Assembly: GCA_937890005.1 (NCBI GenBank)
Contig: CALBZA010000017.1
Coordinates: 62,001 to 126,000, forward strand
DNA from: an uncultured Verrucomicrobia subdivision 3 bacterium
GTDB taxonomy: Bacteria > Verrucomicrobiota > Verrucomicrobiia > Limisphaerales > DASXHY01
Length of the DNA stretch: 64,000 nt
Direction of reading: 5' to 3'
Part shown: piece after piece, positions 26,663 to 36,800 of the stretch
Position numbering within the stretch: the stretch's first letter is position 1
Layout: every line of letters starts with the position of its first letter
The notes under the pieces: model-generated
Database searches by the model: none
Told to the model about the DNA's origin: nothing
The model's input: the letters and a program-made list of their open reading frames with translations, nothing else
Translations under genes and position numbers: made by a program

Positions 26663-27148
26663 ATGCCGATTACTAGTATTTCAACAATGAGACTGAAACC
26701 GATTCTTCCAGTCCAATTGCTGCTTGTGGCGGCAAGTTTCCTTCTCACGTTCAGCGCCAATGCCGCGGCCGGCAAAGACCTGAAGTTTGAAGCCTATCTC
26801 ATCTGGGCCACGACGGCGGACAATTCTCCCAATCCCGAACACAAGCCGGTGGAAGGTGCATTGCGCAAGAAACTCGATGACCTGCCGCTCAAGTGGAAGA
26901 ACTACTTTCTGGTGAAGAAGGAGTCCGCATCGGTGCGTCCGAAAGAAACCCGGGAGATCACCCTCAGCGACAAGTGCAAGGTTTCGATCAAGGATATCGA
27001 TGGCAAAAGCGTGGAAGTGGCGTTGATTGGAAAAGGGGAGTCGGTGCTGCGACGAGCCCAGAAGCTTCCGAAGGGCGATATGCTCGTTCTCGGTGGCAAC
27101 GCTCCCAATGAAACCGGCTGGCTCGTGGTGCTGAAACGAGTGGAATAG
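26663..27148 (+). CDS. Small exported protein in the ECF sigma operon
   Basis: The product is 161 residues from the first ATG, or 153 from the second at 26687. The second gives a cleaner signal peptide (MRLKPILPVQLLLVAASFLL, cleavage near ANAAAG). The mature domain of about 125 residues is predicted beta-rich with alternating Lys and hydrophobic residues (LKFEAYLIWATTADN, CKVSIKDIDGKSVEVALIGK). I do not recognise the family. Position 12 bases after the anti-sigma gene and before a strong terminator suggests an envelope target or sensor partner of the sigma system. Confidence 0.7.
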   Translation: MPITSISTMRLKPILPVQLLLVAASFLLTFSANAAAGKDLKFEAYLIWATTADNSPNPEHKPVEGALRKKLDDLPLKWKNYFLVKKESASVRPKETREITLSDKCKVSIKDIDGKSVEVALIGKGESVLRRAQKLPKGDMLVLGGNAPNETGWLVVLKRVE

Positions 27149-27196
27149 CTCAAACGCCGTCAGCGCAGGCGGGCAGACCTCAGATTTCTACAAGTC

Positions 27197-27232
27197 AAAG
27201 CCGCATCCGGGAAACGACCCGGATGCGGCTTT
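27197..27232 (+). terminator. Terminator of the ECF sigma operon, probably bidirectional
   Basis: A perfect 15-base-pair stem (AAAGCCGCATCCGGG against CCCGGATGCGGCTTT) with a 6-base loop is followed by CAGTTTG. It lies 48 bases after the exported-protein stop and 65 bases before the stop of the convergent giant gene, so it may serve both strands. Confidence 0.85.
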
Positions 27233-27297
27233 CAGTTTGATTCAAGAATTTCTCTGCGGCTCTGCTCGGCGGTGTGACTCGATCAGACGAATCCAAT

Positions 27298-30200
27298 TCA
27301 GCCTTCGCGCGCCGAAGCAATTGCTGAATCGAGCAAAGTGGCCGCTGTCGGCAACGACTGACGCAATTCATTCACGCGGGAGTTCAGTCGGAGGATCGTT
27401 TCCTGCGCTCCGGCGTTCACCAGGCGTTGATACCACCCGACAAACGCCCGGCTCGTGGCAGTTTCTTCCGAAGCGTCGCGTGTTGGCGGGATCGGTTGTG
27501 ATTCCACAGCCGAACAGAGGATCAGCGCCGCCAGCGCCTGGGGCGGACGCGCGCAATTGCAGGCCCGTTCCCAGAGCGGATGCGCATCCTTTGTCTGCTG
27601 ACTGAGCAACAGCGCCTCTGCGCGGAATGCGATGATCGCCTTTTCCTCCGGCATCGCTTTGATGGCTTCACCGGTCCAGTCGCAGGCAAACTCGAGGAAC
27701 TCCGGATTCGACAATGCAATCTCGGCGCCGAGTTTCCATGCGGCGACATGCTGCGAGTTTTCCGCGACAATGGAATTCAGCGCATGCAATGCATCGACCG
27801 GTCGTTTTTGCTGAACCAGCAGCCTTGCGTAATCGAGCTTCACGTTTTCCAGATTGCCGGTTTCCGAAATCGCGCTTTCGAATTCCTTCTCCGCGCCTTT
27901 CAAATCGCCGGCGTTCATCAGGCTCAAGGCGAGGCAATGCCGCGGCGCGACTGTGAGAATGTCCGTGTTGATCGGCGAGAGCGCCGGCTGATTGCGCTTG
28001 GCGATGCACTGGCGCATCTGTCCGGCGGCTTCGGAATAATTTTTCAATTCGAAGTGAGCCAGCCCGAGCGCGAAGTGCAGCGACGCCGTCAAACCGCCGT
28101 TTTGAGCGAGAGGCGAGTTGAGAGTGCGGATGACTTCGTTGTGCTGGCGGTCGCGATAGAGATGAACCGTGTATTGCGTCAACAGGACTTCGCGAAGTTC
28201 GGGAACGATTTCCGCCGGTTTCTGTCCGGACATGAGTTCGAACGCCTCGGCATAACGCGCAAGACCTTCGTGCAGTTCACCGGATCGGACCAGTTCGAGT
28301 CCAAGATTCATCACGAGGTTCGCGTCGTTCGGACGTTCTTCGACCGCGAGCTTGAGCAGGCGCAGGTTGCGTTCGACCTTGTTGCGATCCTTCTCGATTT
28401 CCTTCGTATAACCGTGGTGCAGCAGCTGAGCCGTGCCGAGTTCAGTCTTCATGCCCCAGGCTTTGCAGTAGGGGAGAAGGCTGGAGAACACCTGCTCGTG
28501 AATGCGTCCGTAAAAATGAACGCCCGGTGCGTTGCGGAACAGGCGCGGCACAAAGCTGCGTCCGTCGTTCTGTCCGACATTCACCAACGGCAGGCGATAG
28601 GCGAGCGCGTCGGCATTGCTGAAGTCCTTTTTCAGGTTCGCATGTTGATCGGCCGGAAGTTCTTCGTCGGCATCCAACATGAGAATCCAGTCGCCTGTTG
28701 CATGTTCGAGGGCCGCATTGCGGGCTGCGCTGAAATCGTCGCACCAGTTGAACTGATGCACTTCCGCGCCGCTTGCCTTCGCGATTTCGACCGTGCGATC
28801 GGTCGAACCGGTATCCAAAACCACGATCTGGTTCGCCAGGCCCTTCACCGACTTCAGGCATTGTGCGATGAACTTTTCCTCGTTCTTCGTGATGATGCAG
28901 ACCGACAGGCGATTGCAGACTGCGGATTGCGGATTGCGGATTGCATCCGGCAGGACGAGCCACTCCGGCTTTGCATTTCCCTTGAGCGGCTTTTGGAGGA
29001 ATTGCTTCGGCGTCTTCCAACCGGGTGCGAGATCGCGGGCGCGCTGCGCGCAAATGCGGGCGCTGTTCGCGTCACCGGCCGCCAGCGCGATTTCTGCAAG
29101 CAACAGGAATGCTTCCGGATGAAACGGGCGTTTGGCGATGGCAGCCGTCGCTTCGGTCCACGCCTGTTCCCAGGCTTTGCGTCCGAAATGTTCGCGGGCT
29201 TTCGAAAGCTCGCCGACCTTTGCCACTTCCGGAATCGTCACAGGAACGCTGACGGGTGCTGGCTTTTTCGGGCTCAAAGGTTTGGGAGCGGCGACCTTTG
29301 GAATGAAAGGTTTTTTCCCGTTCAGAATGCAGTCGCGATATCGATCCTGAGCCGTCTTGATTTCCCTGGCTCCAACCGCGCGATTCGCGTGTTCGACGCT
29401 CGTGGGCGACTTGAGATAGAGGCCGAGCGTTTCCTTGACGTGTAGGAACTTTTTCGTCTGTGCCAGACGCAGCCAGAACTCGTAATCGCCGGCTGAAACC
29501 ATTTCGGCATCGAAGTATCCATACTCATCATGAACTTCCCGCCGCCACATCGGCTGCGGTCCGCAGAAGCAGCCTTTGAGCAAAAGCGCCTTAGCATCGA
29601 AATCCATCCAGCGATAGCAACCGACAGGATCGGCGGTATCGTAGGTTTCATTTTCATTCAGCGTGACGAGGCAATCACCGTAAACGAGTGAGATCTCGGG
29701 GTTCTGGTCCAGAGTCTGCGCCAGGATTTCCAGCGCGTCGCTTCGATGACGGTCGTCTGTGTTCGCATTGGTCAGGTATCGACCGCGTGCAGCCTGAACG
29801 CCTCGATTCCATGCGCCGTAAACAGTTTCACGTTCCTCGGTCCGGATGTAAACGATGTTGGAATAACGCTTCTGGAATTCCTCGACGATGGCGCGTTCGT
29901 TCTGGGGCGAGTTGCTGTCCACCACGATGATTTCGAGCTGGTCGGCAATGGTCTGCGCTTCAAGGTTCTCGAGGCAGCCGCGGAGAAAACGTTCCGACTT
30001 GAATGTGGAAACGATGGCGCTGACCAGGGGACGATTGGAGCGCGATCCCCGTTGTGCGGCGGCTTTTGGCTTTTGAAGTTCGGCGATGGCGGCGGGAACA
30101 GTTGCCGTGTTCCAGGTGCGAATGGCCGCCTCTTCCTCCACTGCGTCCAGGTTTGCTGGAAGTGCTGCATGCAGCGGTTGAAGAATTTTCTGCTCGACGT

Positions 30201-33200
30201 TTTCCGCCAGTGAGTCGTCGCCGAGATGCACAGCAACCTTCAAAAGGCGGAGGCCAATTCGAAGCCTGTAGGCAATCGAATATTCCCTTGGCGCGGTCAC
30301 ATGTGCCTGCGAATAGCAGAGCCACGCCTGACGCCAGTCCTTCCGGATCTCGGCCTCAAGACCCAGGAGCAGGGCGAGAACGCTGTCCATTTCCGAAATT
30401 TGCGACAGCTGCCCGGCGAATCCGGCAGCGACGCGATTGAACACCAATGCCGCGCGCGCTTCCGCGAGACCCGTGCTTTGAGAGTCGTAGCGATCGAACC
30501 CGGCATAAATGCGGGTCAATCTCCTGAGGTTGACCGCGAGTTTCTGATGCAGCTCGTCACCGCGGTCCGACGAAAGAATGAGGCGGCCGATCGTATCGAT
30601 CGGATCAGTGCCGGTCTTTGGCAGCGTTTCCGCGATGGATGTGAAGCGGGAGATTGCTTCAGCGAACACTTTTCCGGTCGCAGTCCAGGAGAAGCGGTTC
30701 ACGTTCGTGCGGCCAAGTTCAATCAGACGCGAGCGCACTTCCGGGTTCTGGACATCGATCAACGCCTTCTGCATTCCGGCAACGTCCGAATCGCCGACGT
30801 AGATGGCTGCGTCGCCCGTCACTTCTGGAATGGATGAGTTGCGGCAGGTAATCACCGGGCAGCCACACTTGTGGGCTTCGAGAATCGGCATTCCGAAACC
30901 TTCATAGCGCGACGGGTAGGCGAGGGCCACGGCGCCTGCGTAGGCGGCGGAAAGTTCTGCGTCTGAAAGGCGAAGCATGTGACAGCGGACGCCCCGGACA
31001 TAAGGTTTGAGAGAGCTCTCGAGTTCCGCCGGGCCGCCGGCACAGACGATTTCGAACTCATGACGATTCTCAAGAAGCGCGAATGCCCGGAAGAACAGGA
31101 TTGCGTTCTTGTAGATGCCGCGGTTTCCGACGAGCAGGAAATACGGTTTCTGTATCCGGTGCTTTTCCTTGAAGGCACGGACGGATTCACTTCCCGCAGG
31201 TTGCAGTTCGTCACCCACCGCATTGTGAGCCAGAACAACCGGACGATCCGCATGCTGCGGGTAAAGCGAGCGGAAATCATTCAGGGTGGACTGCGAAACA
31301 GCGAGGTAACCGCATGATTTGTCGATTGCCTTGGCTTTCGCCCGCCATTCGGGCAGCGAAAGATCCTGGCCTGTCACCTCAGGGATCATGTCATGCAGCA
31401 CAATGACGTTCGGCGTGTTCTCCGCGAACGTGTGGTAAGTGGAGACGAGGACAGCCGCATTCTCCTCATCACAGTGCCGCTGAAGTCGCAACGAATCGTC
31501 TTCGAACTGGCGGAAGTTGTAACTGGCGATGTCGCGGCGACGAATGCCGGGAATGTCCGGAGCCGATCGAGCCCGGTCCAGTAGAACGATCCTCGACGCG
31601 AGCGGACTCAAGGCCAGCTGTTCGAGCATTCGATGCCAGACGCGGCTGATGCCATGCGGCCTGCCTCGCTGCAGTTCGAAGATCACCCCGTCGATCAGAA
31701 TCGTCTTTTCTGTTGAGAGTTCTTCTTTGCGGACAGCAGTCACTGCCGGTTTCGGCAATGAATCGACCCATTGCACGGCCTGCTCCAGACGGCGATGCAA
31801 GGCATGTTCCTGTCGGACATATTCCCAACCCGCTTGTGCCAGCTTCTCTGCGCGGGCGGGATCCGACGTCAGTTCACGAACAGCCGCGAGCAGTTCGTCG
31901 CGGTTGGAGTAGTAGAGAAGATGTTTTCCATGTTCGAACTGGCGATCGATTTCTTCCGTGCCGGTGCGATTGGTGACGACAGCACAGCCGCAGGCCATGG
32001 CTTCGTAAATGCGCGTCGGATGATTCGAGAACACGGACGGGAAATTCACCGCCACCTGGTAACGATTGAAATCGTTCGCCAGATCTTCAGGTGTGACTGG
32101 CCGTTCCTGATACGGCACCAGATCGACGGCTTTATTGTCGATCAGATGTTGAAGCAGAGCGCGGCGGTCGGAGTAGGAACTGGACTGGCCGGCGAACGGC
32201 TGGTGTTTGCCGCGGAAGAACGCGCGTTGCAGACGTTCGTTGAACGGCTGGTTGCGGACAAATACCGAATCATCGACACCGAACGGCTGGAACAATGCCG
32301 GCTTGCCGATCGCTTCCATCAGAGGTCGATCGCTCAAATCCGTGTAGATGATCGCATCAACGCAGGCGGCTGCCCGGCGGAACGCGAGTTCCATCACCTT
32401 GCTGCCCGAGAGCTTTTCGTGATTTAGGATGGATTCCTGAGCGTAAAGGATTTTTCGAGCGGGACATTGCTGCCAGCGTTCCTGCCAGCGCCGTGAACCA
32501 TGCAGCATCTGTGAATGCCAGTCGAATCCGGCGAGCAGGATGATGTCAGACTGAGGATTGGCCAGATAGGCGAACAAACCGTCATCACTGAGCACATCCT
32601 GATCTCCCCAATTCGCACGGGGGCGGAATGTTCGATGATGTATTCCAAGCTGACGTGCGGCGTTTTCCCAGCCTCCACCGACGGCCCAGGCGTGCGATCC
32701 AGTGGCCTGGAGAACGATGTCCACGCGCGCCTTGCTGGTCGAACCTGTGATGATGGCCGGCGCTGCAACAGTTTTGGTCTCCGGCAGCTTTGGCGCGGGA
32801 ATCGGTGCAACTGGTGTTGCTGGCGCAGTTTGATTGAACAGGGCAGGGGCGGACTGCTGGGGCGGGTAAGCCCGGAACGTCGGGCGCGGGCCGGAAATCT
32901 TCTGCGGCTTGAACAGAGTTCCCTGTCCGACCGGGATGCAATCCTGCAGCCGAAGGGTTCGCTGCATCTCGGTGTAGAGCTGGTGAAAGTTCTGACGGCT
33001 CAGATCGCGGACGTTGATTCGGAGTTGTTCGCTGATGATCGGGCTCTGGAGAATGGAGAAGAATTCAACGAGCAATCCCGGAGTGATCTGATCCTTCGTG
33101 AATTTCCGGTAAATGTTCCAGAGTTCCACCCAGCGAACCATGCCGCCGTGCGAGGTCTTGATATCCTCGTGCATGCGCCATGCGGAAAGCAGTTCGTTCA

Positions 33201-33786
33201 GCAGAACGACGTCGAAATCCTTCCCAACGCGGAGCCAGTAATCCAGATCCATCGCAAATCGCAGGGAAGCATCGAATTCGCCCACCCTGTCCCAGGCTTT
33301 GCGATTGATGAAGGTCGAGGGTTGCAGCAGGTAGCAGGAACCTTTCAGCAGCGACTCATACGTGTAACCGATCTGCCGCATGTAATGCTTCGGATTCTCC
33401 TTCTTACCGTCCACAATCAAACCGTTTCCGGTGTAAAGCCCGGCATTCGGATGCGCCTGATAAGCCTGCGCCACATAGTCGAATGCGTTAGGAAGGAAAA
33501 AGTCGTCCGAGTTCAGGTAGGCAAGCAGATCACCGGTTGCACGGCGCAATCCCTTGTTGATCGCATCGGTCTGTCCCTTGTCCGGCTCACTCACCCAGAA
33601 CGTGATGTGCTGATCGTATTTCTTCAGCACCTCGATGGTATTGTCCTTCGATCCGCCGTCGAACACAAACAGTTCGAAGTTCGGATAACCCTGGTCGAGA
33701 ACACTCGTGATCGTGTCCTCGATGTATTTTCCCTGGTTGAACGAGGGAACAACAATGCTGATTTTTGGCAGGCTGGGCAGGCTCAT
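27298..33786 (-). CDS. Giant multidomain glycosyltransferase (2162 residues)
   Basis: Domains in order are as follows. A GT2 (about 5-290) has KISIVVPSFNQGKYIEDTI, VFDGGSKDNT and the metal motif LNSDD. A Pro/Ala linker follows. A GT-B type domain of the CgeB/spore-maturation kind (about 350-690) contains RIYEAMACGCAVVTNRTGTE. A GT4 domain (about 700-1075) contains PSRYEGFGMPILEAHKCGCP. A helical stretch leads to a second GT2 (about 1248-1500) with VVDSNS and TNANTDDRHR. After TPRs comes a third GT2 (about 1625-1850) with LSVCIITKNEEKFIAQCLK and LDADEELPAD, then C-terminal TPRs. It is cytoplasmic by sequence. It starts 18 bases after the giant methyltransferase gene and lies downstream of flagellin, so flagellin or surface-glycan assembly is the likely job. 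A 7-mer repeat interrupts the third GT2 border. Confidence 0.9.
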   Translation of the reverse strand: MSLPSLPKISIVVPSFNQGKYIEDTITSVLDQGYPNFELFVFDGGSKDNTIEVLKKYDQHITFWVSEPDKGQTDAINKGLRRATGDLLAYLNSDDFFLPNAFDYVAQAYQAHPNAGLYTGNGLIVDGKKENPKHYMRQIGYTYESLLKGSCYLLQPSTFINRKAWDRVGEFDASLRFAMDLDYWLRVGKDFDVVLLNELLSAWRMHEDIKTSHGGMVRWVELWNIYRKFTKDQITPGLLVEFFSILQSPIISEQLRINVRDLSRQNFHQLYTEMQRTLRLQDCIPVGQGTLFKPQKISGPRPTFRAYPPQQSAPALFNQTAPATPVAPIPAPKLPETKTVAAPAIITGSTSKARVDIVLQATGSHAWAVGGGWENAARQLGIHHRTFRPRANWGDQDVLSDDGLFAYLANPQSDIILLAGFDWHSQMLHGSRRWQERWQQCPARKILYAQESILNHEKLSGSKVMELAFRRAAACVDAIIYTDLSDRPLMEAIGKPALFQPFGVDDSVFVRNQPFNERLQRAFFRGKHQPFAGQSSSYSDRRALLQHLIDNKAVDLVPYQERPVTPEDLANDFNRYQVAVNFPSVFSNHPTRIYEAMACGCAVVTNRTGTEEIDRQFEHGKHLLYYSNRDELLAAVRELTSDPARAEKLAQAGWEYVRQEHALHRRLEQAVQWVDSLPKPAVTAVRKEELSTEKTILIDGVIFELQRGRPHGISRVWHRMLEQLALSPLASRIVLLDRARSAPDIPGIRRRDIASYNFRQFEDDSLRLQRHCDEENAAVLVSTYHTFAENTPNVIVLHDMIPEVTGQDLSLPEWRAKAKAIDKSCGYLAVSQSTLNDFRSLYPQHADRPVVLAHNAVGDELQPAGSESVRAFKEKHRIQKPYFLLVGNRGIYKNAILFFRAFALLENRHEFEIVCAGGPAELESSLKPYVRGVRCHMLRLSDAELSAAYAGAVALAYPSRYEGFGMPILEAHKCGCPVITCRNSSIPEVTGDAAIYVGDSDVAGMQKALIDVQNPEVRSRLIELGRTNVNRFSWTATGKVFAEAISRFTSIAETLPKTGTDPIDTIGRLILSSDRGDELHQKLAVNLRRLTRIYAGFDRYDSQSTGLAEARAALVFNRVAAGFAGQLSQISEMDSVLALLLGLEAEIRKDWRQAWLCYSQAHVTAPREYSIAYRLRIGLRLLKVAVHLGDDSLAENVEQKILQPLHAALPANLDAVEEEAAIRTWNTATVPAAIAELQKPKAAAQRGSRSNRPLVSAIVSTFKSERFLRGCLENLEAQTIADQLEIIVVDSNSPQNERAIVEEFQKRYSNIVYIRTEERETVYGAWNRGVQAARGRYLTNANTDDRHRSDALEILAQTLDQNPEISLVYGDCLVTLNENETYDTADPVGCYRWMDFDAKALLLKGCFCGPQPMWRREVHDEYGYFDAEMVSAGDYEFWLRLAQTKKFLHVKETLGLYLKSPTSVEHANRAVGAREIKTAQDRYRDCILNGKKPFIPKVAAPKPLSPKKPAPVSVPVTIPEVAKVGELSKAREHFGRKAWEQAWTEATAAIAKRPFHPEAFLLLAEIALAAGDANSARICAQRARDLAPGWKTPKQFLQKPLKGNAKPEWLVLPDAIRNPQSAVCNRLSVCIITKNEEKFIAQCLKSVKGLANQIVVLDTGSTDRTVEIAKASGAEVHQFNWCDDFSAARNAALEHATGDWILMLDADEELPADQHANLKKDFSNADALAYRLPLVNVGQNDGRSFVPRLFRNAPGVHFYGRIHEQVFSSLLPYCKAWGMKTELGTAQLLHHGYTKEIEKDRNKVERNLRLLKLAVEERPNDANLVMNLGLELVRSGELHEGLARYAEAFELMSGQKPAEIVPELREVLLTQYTVHLYRDRQHNEVIRTLNSPLAQNGGLTASLHFALGLAHFELKNYSEAAGQMRQCIAKRNQPALSPINTDILTVAPRHCLALSLMNAGDLKGAEKEFESAISETGNLENVKLDYARLLVQQKRPVDALHALNSIVAENSQHVAAWKLGAEIALSNPEFLEFACDWTGEAIKAMPEEKAIIAFRAEALLLSQQTKDAHPLWERACNCARPPQALAALILCSAVESQPIPPTRDASEETATSRAFVGWYQRLVNAGAQETILRLNSRVNELRQSLPTAATLLDSAIASAREG
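28912..28945. repeat. Tandem 7-mer repeat inside the giant glycosyltransferase gene
   Basis: Three exact TGCGGAT units plus degenerate neighbours lie in frame just before the third GT2 domain and encode a linker AIRNPQSAVCNR. Because 7 is not a multiple of 3, three units return to frame as a 7-residue peptide period. It is the same repeat family as the array upstream of hisB, which suggests insertion of a dispersed element into a tolerant interdomain linker. Confidence 0.7.
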
Positions 33787-33804
33787 GTTGACGCTTACTT
33801 CAAA

Positions 33805-36800
33805 TTATTTTTCTTTCCGCATCCAGAACGAACCGCCGCCGTAGGGCAGGATGCCTTTGCGATGGCCGTAATAGATCGGCACGGCGGGCGTCCAGTCGTT
33901 CGAATATAGGAACAGCTGGGCGAGCATGTATTGTTCGTTGTAGCGGCATTCCACATGCAATTCATACGGATAATCGTGGGGGAGGAACACATCGTGGATG
34001 TGAACCCAGACGCCCGGTTTGAGTCGGGGCAGCACGTTCAGGAACAGATGGACGCAATCGCTTCCATTCATCACCAGATGACTTCCGTCAATGAACAGGA
34101 AATCGCCGGGCTGGAGCTGGTCGAAGAATTCGGGATCGATCGTCGTGGCACTGGCCTGATGAAACGCATCGGCCACGCCCTTGATGTTCGCGCGCGGTTC
34201 GGGATCGATGCAGACGATCCGGGTGCCGGTCTGATAATCCTGTGCGGCGCGGCGCATGAACTTGGTGGAGTTGCCGCAGCCACATTCGATGATCAGCTTC
34301 GGACGATGGCAGGCAACCATCGCGTAGGCGAGCCGGGCATCACCCTGATGAAAATAGTCGTTGAGCCAGTACGGCGTGACTTCGTCGGTCTTGTTTTCAG
34401 GAATCGCGGTGAGCTTGGGTGACTGAATGAATGGAATCAGCTCCCGCGCGTGCTGCCGCATCGTGTCGTGGAACGATTCAAATTTTTTTTCCACCAAAGG
34501 AAACACCTGTCCGAGCGGATTCGGTGTGATTGAAAAACCGAGGCGCGGTGTGATCCATGCGTCGAGTCCCTCTTCAAACGATTTGTAGAAGGGCTTGAGT
34601 TCCGAATAGTTCAACCGGCCGATCTGCGAGCAAAGGCTGGCCGCCTCCATGAGGCGTTTTTTCGACTGGGACGGATTCGCGGGCGCGGGCGCGGGTGGGA
34701 CGGGCGCGACCGCAGTATTCTGAGCAACGGTGCGATTGCTGACTGAAGAAGCTTTGGGACGCGGGTCCTGTGGCAGGGATCGATATTCAAAACCATGGAG
34801 CATCTTGCGCGAGCTGGTGTAACCCAGCTCCCGGCAGAAGGCATCGAATCCATGTTTTTCAAGCTGCTGGAGAAACCACGCATGCGATTCGCGCTTAACG
34901 AAAACGAACTTGTTGAAGAATGTCGCGAGCGGCGCGAGGTCCGAATGTTTCTGGAAATAAAGGCTGGCGCCCGCTTCAACCCCCGGCCAGTCCACGTTGT
35001 AATAATCGTCCAGAACGATGATGCCGCGAGGATGAAGGGTTTCTGCAGCGATACGCATATCCACATACGTCTCGTCCATGGAATGGCCGCCGTCCACGCT
35101 GAAGAAGCGGATGTTTTCTCCGATCTCGCCAGGAAGAAGTGCATCGCTGCGTTTGATGGCGAGACGGAGGTAGTGCGGATTGGGATCGAGTTTCGCGAAG
35201 TTCCGTCGAAACGCGCTGAGGGTTGCACCGACCCCGGACTGCGAGGTGTTGAGGTCCTGATTGTCGAAAATGTCGTTCACGACCAGTTGCTCATTCTCCG
35301 GTTTGAGAAATGCCGCCATTGCCAGCGTGAACTTGCCCTGGTAGGCGCCGATTTCGGCGAAGTTGCCGGTGACGCCTTCAGCCATCTGCAGTCGATTGAA
35401 GAATTCGAGAACCCTTACGGCCTCCCAATGCAGCCATCCTTCGACTTCGGGAAAGAGCGTCTCATATTTCGCGAACAGCTCTTTGCTGGAAGGTCGTGAA
35501 GTTTCCTGTGGCGCGCCGTTGTTGAAGAGGCGTTGTGCTGGCGTTGCAACCGAAAAAGCCTCGAAACGACTGGCATTCCCATTCTGGGCATGGGGTCTTG
35601 GAGCTGCGGCGGTCGGCATGGATTGAAACATCGATTTCGCCCTCGCAGCCGAATTGTCGCCACGGACCGTAGGATTGCCGTTATGGAGCAACGTTGCGCC
35701 GTTCGCAGGAGCCAATGCTTCCGCTCGTGATTTCGATGGTTCCGCTCGAAATGCAGCTGCCGGACTCTTCGAGAACGTTTCCCTGGCGGGCGAAACATTG
35801 TTGGCTGCCGACTGAAATTGAATGATGTCGCTGACCGAGGTGAGCTTGGGTGTCGCCGTGGAAGGTTTGGCGCCGGGGCCATTCTTCGCCGTAGCGGCGG
35901 AGCCATTGGTTGAATTCTTGTTCATCTTCGAACGAACCACTCCGAGATTCTCCCGTGCGACTTCATTCGTTGGATCGAGCTTCAAAGCATTTTCAAAGGC
36001 CTGTTCAGCTTCGGCGAACTCACCTGCCGAGAAACGTGCGTTTCCAAGCAACAGGTGCAGAGTGATGTCGCTGGAATTTCGGTTCAGAGCGCGTTCATAG
36101 GCATTGGCGGCGGTGCGATGCTGGCCTTGAGAGAAGTTCAGGTCTCCGAGCAGGCGCAGTGCTTCGGGACAGTCTTCATCGATCTCCAGCGCGCGGGCCA
36201 GGGCGTTCTCGAATCCTTCGATGTCCTCCAGCTCCAGACAGGTGCGGGCAAGTTGAACCTGGAGCACGGCATTGGTCGTATCCCGTTTTGCGGCTTCCTC
36301 GAACTGTTGGCGCGCCTCGGCGAATTCCTGAAGCTGGAATCGCACGCTCGCGCACGCGGCCAGCACTTGAGGATTTTCCGGCGCCATCTCCAGCGCCCAG
36401 ACCAGAGAGCTGCGGCAGGATTTCAAATCCCCGTTGGCGAAATACATCCCGGCAACGTCCAGAAGATCGGTAACAGTTTTGGGCAATTTTGAACCATTGG
36501 CTGCACTCGGGGTGTTTGCAGTGATCATAGATTTTCCGTTGGGTTGGTTCGCGGGGATCGGAGGAAATGCCAGGAACGGTTTTGTCGAACGGGCTTTTCG
36601 CTCGACGGCCTTCGTGTCAAATCCCCAATCGACGTGGTGAATGTCGAGTTCGGCAAAATAATCGGCTCCGAATGTTTGAAACCATTCACGCACTTCGCGC
36701 AGTCGCCGCTCGTCGGGAGCATTGAGGGAAGCGGGATCGAAAAAGGTGTAGTTGCGCAGCCAGTCTTCCGGGGCCGGTCGTGTCTCCAGTCCGGATTCAT

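Noticed and set aside
24700..28950. 7-mer repeats considered as a CRISPR array
   Set aside because: Units are adjoining 7-mers without spacers, and no cas genes are present.
27580..33909. Long plus-strand frames (621 and 464 codons) opposite the giant glycosyltransferase gene
   Set aside because: They are antisense to clear GT2/GT4 domains, with no start signal and no family resemblance.
36526..36528. Internal ATG in the 2321-residue gene as a true gene boundary
   Set aside because: There is no stop codon before it and the frame is continuous with GT2 sequence; a secondary start is possible but I annotate one gene.
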